From a virus: a stretch of 48,427 bases of DNA. The translations under genes and the position numbers were made by a program. This document shows, piece by piece, positions 28,661 to 38,216 of this stretch. The first letter of the stretch is position 1. Each line of letters begins with the position of its first letter. Location of the stretch: IMG/VR virus record IMGVR_UViG_3300046714_000246, positions 1 to 48,427 of that record. The stretch is one strand, 5' to 3'. Below the pieces are notes generated by a model, which did no database searches, had not been told where the DNA came from, and saw nothing but the letters and a program-made list of their open reading frames with translations.

Positions 28661-31600
28661 TGCCCGACTACGAAGAGCCGCTGCCGCAGGATCAGATGAT
28701 GGAGCCCGAGCTGCAGGAGCCGAAGCCGGCGCCTGAGCCGGCGCCCTATCAGGAACCCGAGCCACCGGAGAAACGCGCCGGACGACTCGATGGGATCATC
28801 GCGCTCCACCGGCAGCAGGACGCGGCAACGCTGCGAGACGTGTTTCGCGCTGTCGCCGACGTGGACCCGGCGCAAGCGGCCAACCTGGACGCTGCCGCGA
28901 AAGCACTCGGTGTCGATCCACGCACGTTGCCCGCGGATCCTGACGTAGTGAAGCGTTTGCTGCGCGAGCAGCGGCTGAAGGAGCTGAACTTCGAGCAGTT
29001 CACGCCTGCGCTCACTGCGCACCTGAAGGAGATCCCGAACGCTCGCCTGTGGCACGACGACCTGGGCAACCTGCAGGAAACCCAAGGACACTTCGACTGG
29101 TTCTGGAAGGGCACCGAAGCCGGGCAGGTGACGAACGAGGAAGGCTTCTTGTTCGCCAAGCGTGCGTGGGCGCGTATGCACAACACGAAGCTCACGCCAC
29201 AGGAAGAGGATCGCATCACCGAGATCCAAGACATCACCAGGATGTCGGACCTCCAGGCGACTGGCCTGCTCGACGCGTTCGCGAAAACACTCGGCCAGCT
29301 CGTCGAGCCCGCGTTGGCGTCAGTCGCCGCGGGCGCCGCGCTCGCGTATCCCACGCTGGCCGGCGGGCCGATCAGCGGTGGAGTTGCGTTCACCACTGGT
29401 GCCCTGTCTGCAGCATTCGCTTACTCCGCGGTGGTCGAGTTCGGTCACCAATACGAGGAGACTTACAACAAGTTGACTGCGGCAGGTGTGCCCGCGGATC
29501 AAGCGCACGAGGCTGCGCTGGAGACCGGCATCGGCTACGCAATCGCCGCCGGCTTCGTTGAAGTCGGAGGCACGGCTGTGCTCGGCAAGCCGTTCGTCAG
29601 CGCTACCAAGATTGCTCTCGGTCTGACGAAGCCGACGATCGCTGGCGCCTGGAAACGCCTCGCCAAGGAAACCGTGTCCGGTTTGCTTGTTGAGCCCTGG
29701 GAAGAAGGGGTGCAGCAGTTCGAGTCGGCCATCGCGGAGAACCTCGCAGCCAAGCAGACCGGGACCGACATCGGGCCAACCCTCAGTCAGGCCGTCTCTG
29801 AGGCGGGTCAAGCCGCGTGGGCTGCTGCGAAAGGCATGATCCTCATCGCGCCGCTCGGCCCGGCGTTACACTTCACCGCGGACCTGAACCGAGCGCATCA
29901 GGCTCGAGCCGCGGTGGAGCTGGCTGACCGTGTTGCCGAATCGATGTCGAAGTCCGAGGTGCTGAAGCGCAACCCGGACGCCGTGGCTGCCGCGGTGCAA
30001 GCGGCTGCCGGCCCCACCGACGCCTATTACATCGAGGGGCCGAAGCTCGCGCAGGGTCTCGTGAAGTCAGGCCAGACGCGTGAGCAGCTGGGGCGTGACC
30101 TTCCTGACGTTCTCCGTCAGCTCACGATCGCAGAGAAGACTGGCGACGATGTCATGATCCCGATGGGCGACTTCGCGGCGAAGATCGCACCGACGGATCT
30201 GTTCCCTGCGATTCGCGAGTCGATCCGCCTGAAGAACGGCTGGAGTCTCGATCGTGCTGACGAGTGGTTCGCAGAAAGGGACGCGAACGCGAAGGCAACG
30301 CAGCAGATGGTCGCCGAAGCATCGGCCAAGGTGGTGGACTGGGACAAGCAGGCTCTCGCAGTGCAGGACCGCTTTCGTGTCGAGCTGCGCAACGACCCGC
30401 GGTTGACCACCGAACAGGTCGGCTACTACTCGCTGCTCTACCGCCAGAACGTCGAGATCATGGCCGCGCGCGAGGGCAAGACGCCGGCCGAGTGGGACGC
30501 GAAGAACGGATTGAAGGTGCGACTCGGGGCGCCGACCGGTGAAACACTGCCGCAGTTCGCCGGCATGCAGTCGAAGACGGCGAACCTGTTCGACTTCAGC
30601 AAGGCACAGCAGATGCTCGCCGAAGGCAAGGACGCAGAGACCATTCGAAACAAGACTGGCTGGTTCAAGGGCGCTGACGGTGAGTGGCGATACGAGATCA
30701 GTGATCGTGACGCGAAGTGGATCGGTCCTACAGACACCGCGTCCACCGTGGCCGCGTTCGCCAAGAAGCGTGGGGTCTCGACTCGCGAAGCGATGCGCCG
30801 GTTCTCGCCGCGGGAGCTGACGACGTTGACAGTTGGCGACGTGCTCGAGCACCCGACGCTGTTCGAAGCCTACCCTTCGCTGCGCGACATGCCGGTGATG
30901 TTGTTCCGTTCGTCCAGCTCGACGATGGGGTTCACGAGCAACATCGGCATCGGTGTCAACCTGAACGCTTCGGAGTCGCCTGACGACATCCTGTTGCACG
31001 AACTGCAGCACGTCATCCAAGAGGTCGAGGGCTTCGCGCTCGGCGGCAACACTAATCAGTTCACCGCTGCGGACCTAGAGAAGATCAAGCAGGCCGACTT
31101 CGAGCGCGTCCTCACCGAGATCAAGAAGACGGACCCGGCGGCGGTCGATGACTTCGAGCGCTACATGGAAGTGCGCAAGCGATGGTCAGACCTTCAGGCG
31201 CAAGACGGAGCTTCGGAGGAAGCCACTGCCGCAGCTGCCAAGGAAGCCACGCAGTTGTTCAACGGAATGTCGCCTAACGTGCAGCGTCTGGTGCTGGCGA
31301 AGATTTCGACCCTCCGTCCGTTCGCGGCCTACGAGCGGCTGGCCGGTGAAGTCGAGGCGCGCAACACCGTGTTGCGGCGCAAACTCACCTACAAGCAACG
31401 CGAGTCGAAGAAGCAGTCGCCTTTCACGACAGCTGACACTCCGCTGGAGAAGTTGTTGATCCAGTTCGAGCGCCCGAAGCGCGAGGTCGATCCGGGCACG
31501 TTCCGTCAGACGCGCACCGAAGACGAAGAGTGGGCCGACTACGAGCCGCTTCGCACCAAAGAAGGCAAGATCCGCGGCGCGCCAGAGTGGGTGAAGACCG

Positions 31601-34600
31601 ACTCAGACCTGAAGTCCCTTCGCGCGCAGCTGCGCAGCCGCATCGAGGAAGGCGAGGTCGGTCGCTATTGGTATGAAGAGTCGACTCGCATGGTGTTGGA
31701 AGTCACCGGCGGCAACGTGCTCGATGCCGAGAAGCTGATCCAGCTGATCGCGATCTACTCGCCGAACAACGAGATCTGGGTCAACCTGATCATGGCGGTT
31801 CGGTCCTACTCACACTGGAAGAACGGCGGCACGCGTGAGACTCTGAAGTCGGGAATGCCGGCGCTCGACGAGAAAGCTCAAGCCTTGCTCTACGAAGGCA
31901 AGTCGTGGGGCGGCCGGAAGACGAACAACTTCTACCTCAACCTGATGCACGAGATCGTGCACACCCAGCCGCAGGCGGAAGTCGCCAAGCTGAACCTCGA
32001 TCCTGATCTGCTCGAACGGATCAATAAGGCCGTCACCGCGGACGTGTGGATGTATCGCGTGTTCGGCTACGAGAACGAGCAAGGCGGCGAGGGCAAAGGT
32101 GGCGACAAGTATTCGTTCGTCGAAGGTGAGACGAGGCGCCTGATCGCGCGCAAGAATCTCGCGGGCGCACCGGTGCGTTGGCTGCCACACCAGGGGCAGG
32201 CTGCGATGTGGACGGGCATGAAGACCCGATACGAGATGCAGAAGGTGATGGAGCAGACCAACGCGAAGAGCCTGCGTGACGGTCTAATCACCTACGAGAC
32301 CGACAAGAAGGGCAAGCGTGTTGCGGTCTACCCGACGACTCCCGATGACCAGCGGGCCCACTTCGCAAACTGGCGCCACTTCGCGCTGCAGCCCACGATC
32401 GCAGAGACGAAGGCCGCAGCCGAGACGAGCGCACGAAGCTTCGCCGACGATCTCGCCGCGATGTCGCAGACCGTCACCTGGGAAACGGTGCCGGCCCCGA
32501 CGTTCGCGCACCCGATCAACGCCGCGTCGCCTGAAGTGCGACAGCAGTTCACCGGTGAAGCGGTGCGCCTCATCCTCGGGGACGACAGCCACGACCTGAT
32601 CGCGGCCCGGCTCGGTGTGGTGCTCGGGTTCGGCACGGCGGCGCAGGGCAGCTTCGAGGGCAAGATCTCGCCGAACTGGTTGAGCCACCTGTTGGCGCCG
32701 AAGCAGATCGGGCAGGACTTCAGCGTCAAGGAAGTGCGGCTCTACACGCGCATCGTCCAATACATCTTCAAGCAGAAGGCAGTGCCGTGGATCCGCCCTG
32801 ACAATCGGGTGTTGTCAGACAGCGGCGAAAAGGCGCAACGATTCAAGGTCGTCAACAAGACCGGCAAGACCTTGCGCACGTTCGACACGCAGAAGGACGC
32901 CGAAACCTATGCTGCCCAGGCACCCGAGGAACGATCGGTGCGCGGTGGCCAGATGGCACTTGGCGTGCTGTTCCGCTTTGCCCAGGATCCCGATGCCACC
33001 GCGGTCGACACCTTCTACCAAGCGTTGAAGCAGCACGTCGGGCCCATGACCGAGTTTACTCGCATGGGCAGCAACGAGTTCCTTGTGGTAAACTTCAGGG
33101 ACGACACCACCAGGGTGCCGTTCGCTCAGACCGATGAGACCTTTCTCGCCGGTGTGACGGCTCTGGCCAAGACCAGCAGCACGTTGGGACTGGCCTCACA
33201 TGGTGCGATCTACGTAGATGGCGAATACGGACAAGAACACGACTGGGCAGCGGACCCTCAAGGGGGAACACTTCTCAGTGCCCCTGCTCTCAGCGGACGA
33301 CCCGATCTACAAGCGTGGCTACGCGATCGGCGTGACGCGTTCGAACAACTCCTCGCCGGCTACGACGCCCGAGGAATCAAAGAAGCCCAAGCCGCCATCG
33401 ACGCCCGGCAAGCCGCCGTCGAGCAGCGAGCCGCCGCCGAGCGAGAAGCCCAGCTAGCTGAGAAGCAGCGTGAGCAGGCCAAGCAGGGTCTGCTCGGGCC
33501 CGAGGCGCAGACGCAGGCGCTCGCTGAAGAAGCACAGCGAGCCGCGATCGAAGCCGGCCCCGGCCAGCGGCTCGCGCAGACGGGCGCCGAACGGCCGCGC
33601 GGTGAGTTCGAGATCAAGACCAAGACCGTCTGGCTGAACCCGAACGCCGACGCCAGCACGGTGCTGCACGAGATGAGCCACTACTGGCTCCGCATGTTGT
33701 TCGAGACAGCGTCGCAAGCCACCGCGTCGGAGCAGACGAAGGCCGATGCGCAGACGGTGCTCGACTGGTTCGGCGTCAAGGACATCGAGACCTGGAACAA
33801 GATGTCGTTCGCCGAGCAGAAGCAGCACGACGAGGCTTGGGCCTACAACGCAGAGAAGCACTTCTTCGGTGAAGGTCTCGGGCCCGGCGTGAACGAAGAC
33901 CAGCGGCGCATGTTCCGCGTCTTCGGCCGGTGGATCCGTCAGGTCTACCGCGGCGTGCTCAACGTGCTGAACGTCAACTACAAGCAAGAGCACGGTGTCG
34001 ATCTGCCGGGCCTCACACCGCAGGTGCGCGACGTGTTCAACCGCATGGTCGCGAGCGAGGACGCAATCGAGGCCGCGAAGACCGAGCGCGCGATGGCGCC
34101 CATGCTGCGCGAGAAGCCGGCCGACATGTCTGACGAAGACTGGGCCAACTACGTGCTCGAGAGCATCGACAGCTCTGCCGTCGCCACCGACGAGCTGCAG
34201 CGCGCCAGCCTGCAAGCGATGAAGTGGGGCCGTGACAACAGCGCGACGATGGCCAAGAAGGTCCAACGCTACACGCGCACGATCCGCAAGAAGGTCGAAG
34301 CCGAAGAGCGGGCCAAGGTCGAAACCGAACCGGTCTACCTTGCCGAGCAGCGGCTGCGCCACGGCGTGCTCGACGACAACGGCACCGCGCGGCCCTTCAA
34401 GTTGAACCTCACCGAGTTCCGCAACCTGAGCTGGGTCGGTGACAAGACCACCGAGGAGCTGGAGCAGAAATTCGGCACTGGCCCGAGCGGCATGCTCGCG
34501 TTGAATGGGCTGCCGCTCGACTCCGCCGCGCAGATGCTCGGCTTCCCGTCCGGTGAGACTCTCGTGAAAGCTCTGACCGCTGCGCCGCCGAAGGAAGAAG

Positions 34601-37548
34601 TCGTGCAGCAGCGCACCGACACACGCATGGCCGCGGAGCACAGCGAACTCACCGACCCCGCGAAGGTGAAGCTGCTGGTCGAGAAGGCGCTCCACAACCA
34701 AGTGCGCACGAAGATGGTCGCGGCCGAGCTGAAGTGGCTGCGCAAGATCACCGCTCCGATCCAGCTGATGATTCGTGCCGCGCGTGAGCATGCCCGCAAC
34801 GTGCTAGGCATCCAACCGGTGGGGCTGGTTCGACCGCACGAGCATGCGCAGGCCGAGGTGCGTGCACGTCGTGAGGCCGAGCGATTCCTGATCAAGGGTG
34901 ATCACGCGATGGCAGCTGCGCAGAAACGTCGTGAGCTGATCGAGGGCCAGATGGAGCGGGAAGCCATCGAGGTGCAGGAGACGATCGAAGAAGCTCGAGA
35001 GCTGGTGCGCAAGCTGTTCCGTTCCGACGCCAAGCTCGCAGCCTCGCGAGATGTCGACTACGTCGCAGTAGCTCGATACCTCGCTGCAACCTTCACCCTC
35101 GCCCCAGGAGATCGCGCGCCCGGCGACTACATCCGTCAACTCCAAGCATACAACCCGGCCCTTGCCGAGAAGCTGCAGCCGCAGATCGAGCTGGCGCAGA
35201 AGTGGGCCGCAAACGCTCTTGCTGATGGACGCACGGTAAACACTTGGCGTGACCTCACCGTCGACGAGTTCCGCGACCTCTTCGATGCGATCAAAGCGCT
35301 CTGGAACATGTCGCTCCGCGAAGAGCAGTTTGCGACAGAGCGAGGCAACAAGGCCCTCGCCGATGTGGCCGGCGAAGTCGTCGCCCAACACGCCAAGAGC
35401 GGACCGAAGGAAGTGAAGCCGGTCACCGCGGTGGGCCGCGCCTGGAACAGCCTGAAGCAACTGATCTACCGCCCCGAGCACTGGGCCTACCGTCGTGACG
35501 GCGCGCAGGTCGGCGCCTTCACCCGCTACTTCTGGCGGCCGATCCGCGACGCAGTGGACCGCTACGTCACCAAACGGAACGAGTTCACGCGTCGCATCGC
35601 TGACCGGGTGAAAGAGCTGCGCTCGCAGATGAAGCTCGGGCAGATCGAATTCCGAGACCGGAAGGGAGAGCTGCTGCATGTCTTCGGCAAGGATAACGGC
35701 GGCTTCGGTGAAGCTGAACTCGTTGCTGCGCTGCTGCACACCGGAAACTTCGGCAACCTGCGCCGCCTGATCGTCGGTCGCAAATGGGGAGCCTATGATG
35801 TTGACAGCGAGACGCTCGACACTCGCGAGTGGGACGCGTTCACGAAGCGGATGCGTGACGAAGGTCGCCTGACGAAGGCGAGCTACGACTTCGTGCAGTG
35901 GGTGTGGGACTTGAACGAAGAGATCAAGCCGCTGGCGCAGAAGGCGCACCACGACCTGTCTGGCTTCTACTTCAAGGAAGTCGAGGCTGTGCCGGTGGCG
36001 ACACCGTGGGGCACATATCGAGGCGGCTACATGCCGGCGAAGCTCGACGAGAACGCGGCCAGCGCCAACCGGATCCAGAGTCTCGCCGACCTGGAGAAGG
36101 ACTTCCGCAAGCAGTTCGCGAGCACCGGCAAGGGCTTCACGAAAGACCGCGCCGAGAACTTCGCCGAGCCGCTGATGCTGAACCTCGACATGGTGCCGGC
36201 GCACGTTGACGACGTGCTGCGCTTCAGCATCCTGCAGCCGGTGATCCGTGACATCGAACGACTCGCGAAGCACGGTGATGTCGCCACGGTGCTCGAGGGC
36301 ACGCAACCCGGTGTGTGGAACAACATGCTGCTACCCTGGCTGCAGCGCGTTGCTTCGCAGTCGATCACGCGTGCAGGCAAGAACAAGACGATCGACGCTT
36401 TCTGGCGCAGTGCGCGCAGCAACGCCGGCATCTCGATGATGTTCGCGAACGTCGGCAACGCGCTGCAGCAGTTGACCGGTGTCTTCGTCGCGGCGTTGAA
36501 GGTGAAGCCGCGCTACCTGTTCCGGGGGATGTGGCGCTTCCTCACCGAGCGCGGTGACCTCTTTCAGAGCATCGCCGACAAGAGCGGGTTCATGTCGAAC
36601 CGCCAGAAGAACCAAGTGTTCGACAGCCTCGAGCGGATCCAAGAGCTGTCGACGAACCCCAGCAAGTTCGCGAAGTTCAAGAAGTGGTCGCGTCAACACG
36701 GCTACTTCCTGCAGACATGGCTCCAGAACATGGTCGACACCGTGGTGTGGACCGGAGCCTACGAGCAGGCGAACGAGCAGTCAGCGCGCAGCATCACCGA
36801 CGAGAACACCGAGGCCGAAGCGATCAAGCAGGCTGACGCCGCGGTGCGCATGACGCAGTCGAGCTTCGACCCGACCGACGTGGCCCAATATGAAGAGGGC
36901 ACACCCTTCTATCGGATCTGGACGATGTTCTCGGGCTACTTCAACACGCTCGCGAACCTGCAGGCCGACCAGCTCGTGCGCATGGGCAACGAGATGGGGT
37001 TCGGCAAGGCGGGCGTCGCGTTCCAGATGTATCTGCTCGGGTTCATGGCCCCGATGCTCTTGGCCGAAGCGATCACGCGCACGACCCGCGGCCAGTGGGA
37101 TGACGACGACGGCGACGGCGACGTGGACGTGCTGACCCTCGACTTCCTGTTCCTGTCGCAGCTGCGGTCCCTGGCCGCCGAGCTGCCCGTGTTCGGCACC
37201 GGCGCCAACAGCGCCCTGAGCATGCTGGACAACCAGCCCTGGAACGATCGCATGACGAGCAGCCCTGCCATCACGGCCCTCGAGAAGGCCTTTGGCGGCA
37301 CCGCCAGGGGCGCCAGACGGGCGATGGGACTGCAGGTCGACAAGAAGGGCAACGTGCGGGGCCCCGAGGGGGAGGATCTCAGGGACGTGCTGACCCTGCT
37401 CGGGATCATTTTCGGTGTGCCGGTTGGCGCCCTCGGGGCCAGGGCTGGCTACGCGGCCGACGTTGCCTCTGGAGCGGTCCAGGCGCGCAGCGGGGCAGAC
37501 TTCATCCGAGGTCTGATCAGCGGCGCAGCGAGCCGGCAGGCGCGCTGA
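28657..37548 (+). CDS. Giant polyvalent virion/ejection protein (2963 aa) with two HExxH sites and LPD38-like C-terminal domain
   Basis: An 8.9-kb gene filling the position of T7 gp16. In order: an acidic Pro/Glu-rich N-terminus; hydrophobic Ala/Gly segments at about 216-262 and 289-309 (AGAALAYPTLAGG, ETGIGYAIAAGFVEVGG) that may insert in membrane; a zincin-like site HELQH at 781-785 within ILLHELQHVIQEVEGF; an enzyme-like domain around 1020-1150 (LIQLIAIYSPNNEIWVNLIM, VTADVWMYRVFGYE); a charged coiled coil at about 1558-1645; a second zincin-like site HEMSH at 1671-1675 (VLHEMSHYWLRML); long helical regions; and a C-terminal LPD38-like domain from ~2732 (MTQSSFDPTDVAQYE, IWTMFSGYFNTLANLQADQL) with a hydrophobic helix near 2785-2805. 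This is the style of phage polyvalent proteins, which enter the host with the DNA. No lytic transglycosylase motif is recognisable. Confidence 0.82.
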   Translation: MMPDYEEPLPQDQMMEPELQEPKPAPEPAPYQEPEPPEKRAGRLDGIIALHRQQDAATLRDVFRAVADVDPAQAANLDAAAKALGVDPRTLPADPDVVKRLLREQRLKELNFEQFTPALTAHLKEIPNARLWHDDLGNLQETQGHFDWFWKGTEAGQVTNEEGFLFAKRAWARMHNTKLTPQEEDRITEIQDITRMSDLQATGLLDAFAKTLGQLVEPALASVAAGAALAYPTLAGGPISGGVAFTTGALSAAFAYSAVVEFGHQYEETYNKLTAAGVPADQAHEAALETGIGYAIAAGFVEVGGTAVLGKPFVSATKIALGLTKPTIAGAWKRLAKETVSGLLVEPWEEGVQQFESAIAENLAAKQTGTDIGPTLSQAVSEAGQAAWAAAKGMILIAPLGPALHFTADLNRAHQARAAVELADRVAESMSKSEVLKRNPDAVAAAVQAAAGPTDAYYIEGPKLAQGLVKSGQTREQLGRDLPDVLRQLTIAEKTGDDVMIPMGDFAAKIAPTDLFPAIRESIRLKNGWSLDRADEWFAERDANAKATQQMVAEASAKVVDWDKQALAVQDRFRVELRNDPRLTTEQVGYYSLLYRQNVEIMAAREGKTPAEWDAKNGLKVRLGAPTGETLPQFAGMQSKTANLFDFSKAQQMLAEGKDAETIRNKTGWFKGADGEWRYEISDRDAKWIGPTDTASTVAAFAKKRGVSTREAMRRFSPRELTTLTVGDVLEHPTLFEAYPSLRDMPVMLFRSSSSTMGFTSNIGIGVNLNASESPDDILLHELQHVIQEVEGFALGGNTNQFTAADLEKIKQADFERVLTEIKKTDPAAVDDFERYMEVRKRWSDLQAQDGASEEATAAAAKEATQLFNGMSPNVQRLVLAKISTLRPFAAYERLAGEVEARNTVLRRKLTYKQRESKKQSPFTTADTPLEKLLIQFERPKREVDPGTFRQTRTEDEEWADYEPLRTKEGKIRGAPEWVKTDSDLKSLRAQLRSRIEEGEVGRYWYEESTRMVLEVTGGNVLDAEKLIQLIAIYSPNNEIWVNLIMAVRSYSHWKNGGTRETLKSGMPALDEKAQALLYEGKSWGGRKTNNFYLNLMHEIVHTQPQAEVAKLNLDPDLLERINKAVTADVWMYRVFGYENEQGGEGKGGDKYSFVEGETRRLIARKNLAGAPVRWLPHQGQAAMWTGMKTRYEMQKVMEQTNAKSLRDGLITYETDKKGKRVAVYPTTPDDQRAHFANWRHFALQPTIAETKAAAETSARSFADDLAAMSQTVTWETVPAPTFAHPINAASPEVRQQFTGEAVRLILGDDSHDLIAARLGVVLGFGTAAQGSFEGKISPNWLSHLLAPKQIGQDFSVKEVRLYTRIVQYIFKQKAVPWIRPDNRVLSDSGEKAQRFKVVNKTGKTLRTFDTQKDAETYAAQAPEERSVRGGQMALGVLFRFAQDPDATAVDTFYQALKQHVGPMTEFTRMGSNEFLVVNFRDDTTRVPFAQTDETFLAGVTALAKTSSTLGLASHGAIYVDGEYGQEHDWAADPQGGTLLSAPALSGRPDLQAWLRDRRDAFEQLLAGYDARGIKEAQAAIDARQAAVEQRAAAEREAQLAEKQREQAKQGLLGPEAQTQALAEEAQRAAIEAGPGQRLAQTGAERPRGEFEIKTKTVWLNPNADASTVLHEMSHYWLRMLFETASQATASEQTKADAQTVLDWFGVKDIETWNKMSFAEQKQHDEAWAYNAEKHFFGEGLGPGVNEDQRRMFRVFGRWIRQVYRGVLNVLNVNYKQEHGVDLPGLTPQVRDVFNRMVASEDAIEAAKTERAMAPMLREKPADMSDEDWANYVLESIDSSAVATDELQRASLQAMKWGRDNSATMAKKVQRYTRTIRKKVEAEERAKVETEPVYLAEQRLRHGVLDDNGTARPFKLNLTEFRNLSWVGDKTTEELEQKFGTGPSGMLALNGLPLDSAAQMLGFPSGETLVKALTAAPPKEEVVQQRTDTRMAAEHSELTDPAKVKLLVEKALHNQVRTKMVAAELKWLRKITAPIQLMIRAAREHARNVLGIQPVGLVRPHEHAQAEVRARREAERFLIKGDHAMAAAQKRRELIEGQMEREAIEVQETIEEARELVRKLFRSDAKLAASRDVDYVAVARYLAATFTLAPGDRAPGDYIRQLQAYNPALAEKLQPQIELAQKWAANALADGRTVNTWRDLTVDEFRDLFDAIKALWNMSLREEQFATERGNKALADVAGEVVAQHAKSGPKEVKPVTAVGRAWNSLKQLIYRPEHWAYRRDGAQVGAFTRYFWRPIRDAVDRYVTKRNEFTRRIADRVKELRSQMKLGQIEFRDRKGELLHVFGKDNGGFGEAELVAALLHTGNFGNLRRLIVGRKWGAYDVDSETLDTREWDAFTKRMRDEGRLTKASYDFVQWVWDLNEEIKPLAQKAHHDLSGFYFKEVEAVPVATPWGTYRGGYMPAKLDENAASANRIQSLADLEKDFRKQFASTGKGFTKDRAENFAEPLMLNLDMVPAHVDDVLRFSILQPVIRDIERLAKHGDVATVLEGTQPGVWNNMLLPWLQRVASQSITRAGKNKTIDAFWRSARSNAGISMMFANVGNALQQLTGVFVAALKVKPRYLFRGMWRFLTERGDLFQSIADKSGFMSNRQKNQVFDSLERIQELSTNPSKFAKFKKWSRQHGYFLQTWLQNMVDTVVWTGAYEQANEQSARSITDENTEAEAIKQADAAVRMTQSSFDPTDVAQYEEGTPFYRIWTMFSGYFNTLANLQADQLVRMGNEMGFGKAGVAFQMYLLGFMAPMLLAEAITRTTRGQWDDDDGDGDVDVLTLDFLFLSQLRSLAAELPVFGTGANSALSMLDNQPWNDRMTSSPAITALEKAFGGTARGARRAMGLQVDKKGNVRGPEGEDLRDVLTLLGIIFGVPVGALGARAGYAADVASGAVQARSGADFIRGLISGAASRQAR

Positions 37549-37551
37549 GAG

Positions 37552-37625
37552 TGGCACCCCGTGCCAGAATCGAACTGGCGTTGCCGGGGTGAAATCCCGG
37601 TGGCCTACCACTAACCGAACGGGGC
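37552..37625 (-). tRNA. tRNA-Glu (TTC anticodon)
   Basis: On the minus strand a complete cloverleaf folds: acceptor GCCCCGT with ACGGGGT (first pair G-U), T8-C9, short D-stem GGT/GCC, anticodon stem CCGGG/CCCGG with loop ATTTCAC (anticodon TTC), 4-nt variable loop, T-stem GCCAG/CTGGC with loop TTCGATT, discriminator G73 and encoded CCA at 37554-37552. The layout, including the short D-stem, is typical of bacterial tRNA-Glu. Its 3' end lies 3 nt from the stop of the convergent giant virion gene. It is the last element of the leftward operon. Confidence 0.9.
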
Positions 37626-37713
37626 ACAAACACCCCGTCCCCGTCCCCTGTGGGCGTTACTCCAAGGGGCGGGGCACGGGCAGAACCTTTTCCCGCTCTC
37701 GACGGGGGTTCCC
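37626..37713. other. Convergent junction without a gene; GC-rich inverted repeats
   Basis: Between the tRNA and the last minus-strand CDS there is no credible gene. It holds a tandem CCCCGT repeat (37633-37648) that can pair imperfectly with GGGGCGGGG (37666-37674) to give a hairpin with a 17-nt loop. A second small hairpin, CCTCAG (37712-37717) with CTGAGG (37726-37731), spans the stop of the membrane gene. Neither is followed by a convincing T-run. They may slow or end transcription from both sides. Confidence 0.35.
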
Positions 37714-37935
37714 TCAGCGGTCAGACTGAGGCCCGGCGCGAACACCGGCCGGGTGGGTAGTCTCCGAGACGAATCTCCAGGCGCCGAAGAAGATCAACCA
37801 GAGGACCAGCGCAGCGAGCACGCCGTAGATGACGCCGCGCGAGGACTCGAGGCGGTCGATCGGTTCGCAGAAGTGATCGACACCGGGGAAGAGCGGCTCC
37901 CGGCAGTCGGGGCAGTGGGGCAGGAGGTGGGTCAT
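37714..37935 (-). CDS. Small membrane protein with CxxC motif
   Basis: A 73-residue protein starting MTHLLPHCPDCREPLFPGVD. A CPDC pair with a downstream H-F-C (near residue 22-24) could bind zinc. One strong membrane span follows (about 38-54, YGVLAALVLWLIFFGAW), with a short polar tail. It starts in an ATGA overlap with the DUF6378 gene. A zinc-ribbon-plus-span layout is common in small phage proteins of unknown role; a membrane-targeted anti-host function is possible but untested. Confidence 0.65.
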   Translation of the reverse strand: MTHLLPHCPDCREPLFPGVDHFCEPIDRLESSRGVIYGVLAALVLWLIFFGAWRFVSETTHPAGVRAGPQSDR

Positions 37936-38216
37936 GGCAGTTCGGCGAGGACGCAGGCGTGGGCGTTCGCAGCATACCCGGCAACGTCGATCAGGTTGTC
38001 ACGTGTCGGGCGGTGCCGTTCACGCGACAACTTCTGCAAGATGTTCAGCACGCAGACATCTTTCGGCTTCACCTCCACGCCGAGGTAGGCCGACCAGAGT
38101 GCCGCGGTGCGGCCGTGGTTCTCGCTCGGCATTCCATAGGACCCGTTGCGTTCACCGGTGACGAGGTCGCGAGCCTTCTCCAGCAAGATCGACATCTCTT
38201 GCACTTCGTCTCTCAT
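37932..38216 (-). CDS. DUF6378-like protein
   Basis: A 94-residue protein with the DUF6378 pattern: VTGERNGSYGMPSENHGRTA, LWSAYLGVEVKPKDVCVLNI and RHRPTRDNLIDVAGYAANAH. The G-D/E-R-x-x-x-Y-G-x-P-x-E-N and the R-D-N-L-x-D-x-A-G-Y-A blocks are hallmark features. The all-alpha fold is related to MazG/phage nucleotide pyrophosphohydrolase-like proteins, so a role in nucleotide metabolism is suspected in the family, but the function is not established. Starts and ends in ATGA overlaps. Confidence 0.75.
   Translation of the reverse strand: MRDEVQEMSILLEKARDLVTGERNGSYGMPSENHGRTAALWSAYLGVEVKPKDVCVLNILQKLSRERHRPTRDNLIDVAGYAANAHACVLAELP

Noticed and set aside
33454-36306. Minus-strand open frames of 445 and 500 codons inside the giant virion gene
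   Set aside because: They are antisense to a continuous coding region with recognisable domains; composition is that of a high-GC complement frame.
37552-37625. Attachment site (attP) in tRNA-Glu
   Set aside because: The tRNA is complete with its own 5' half and encoded CCA; without an integrase there is no reason to call an att site.
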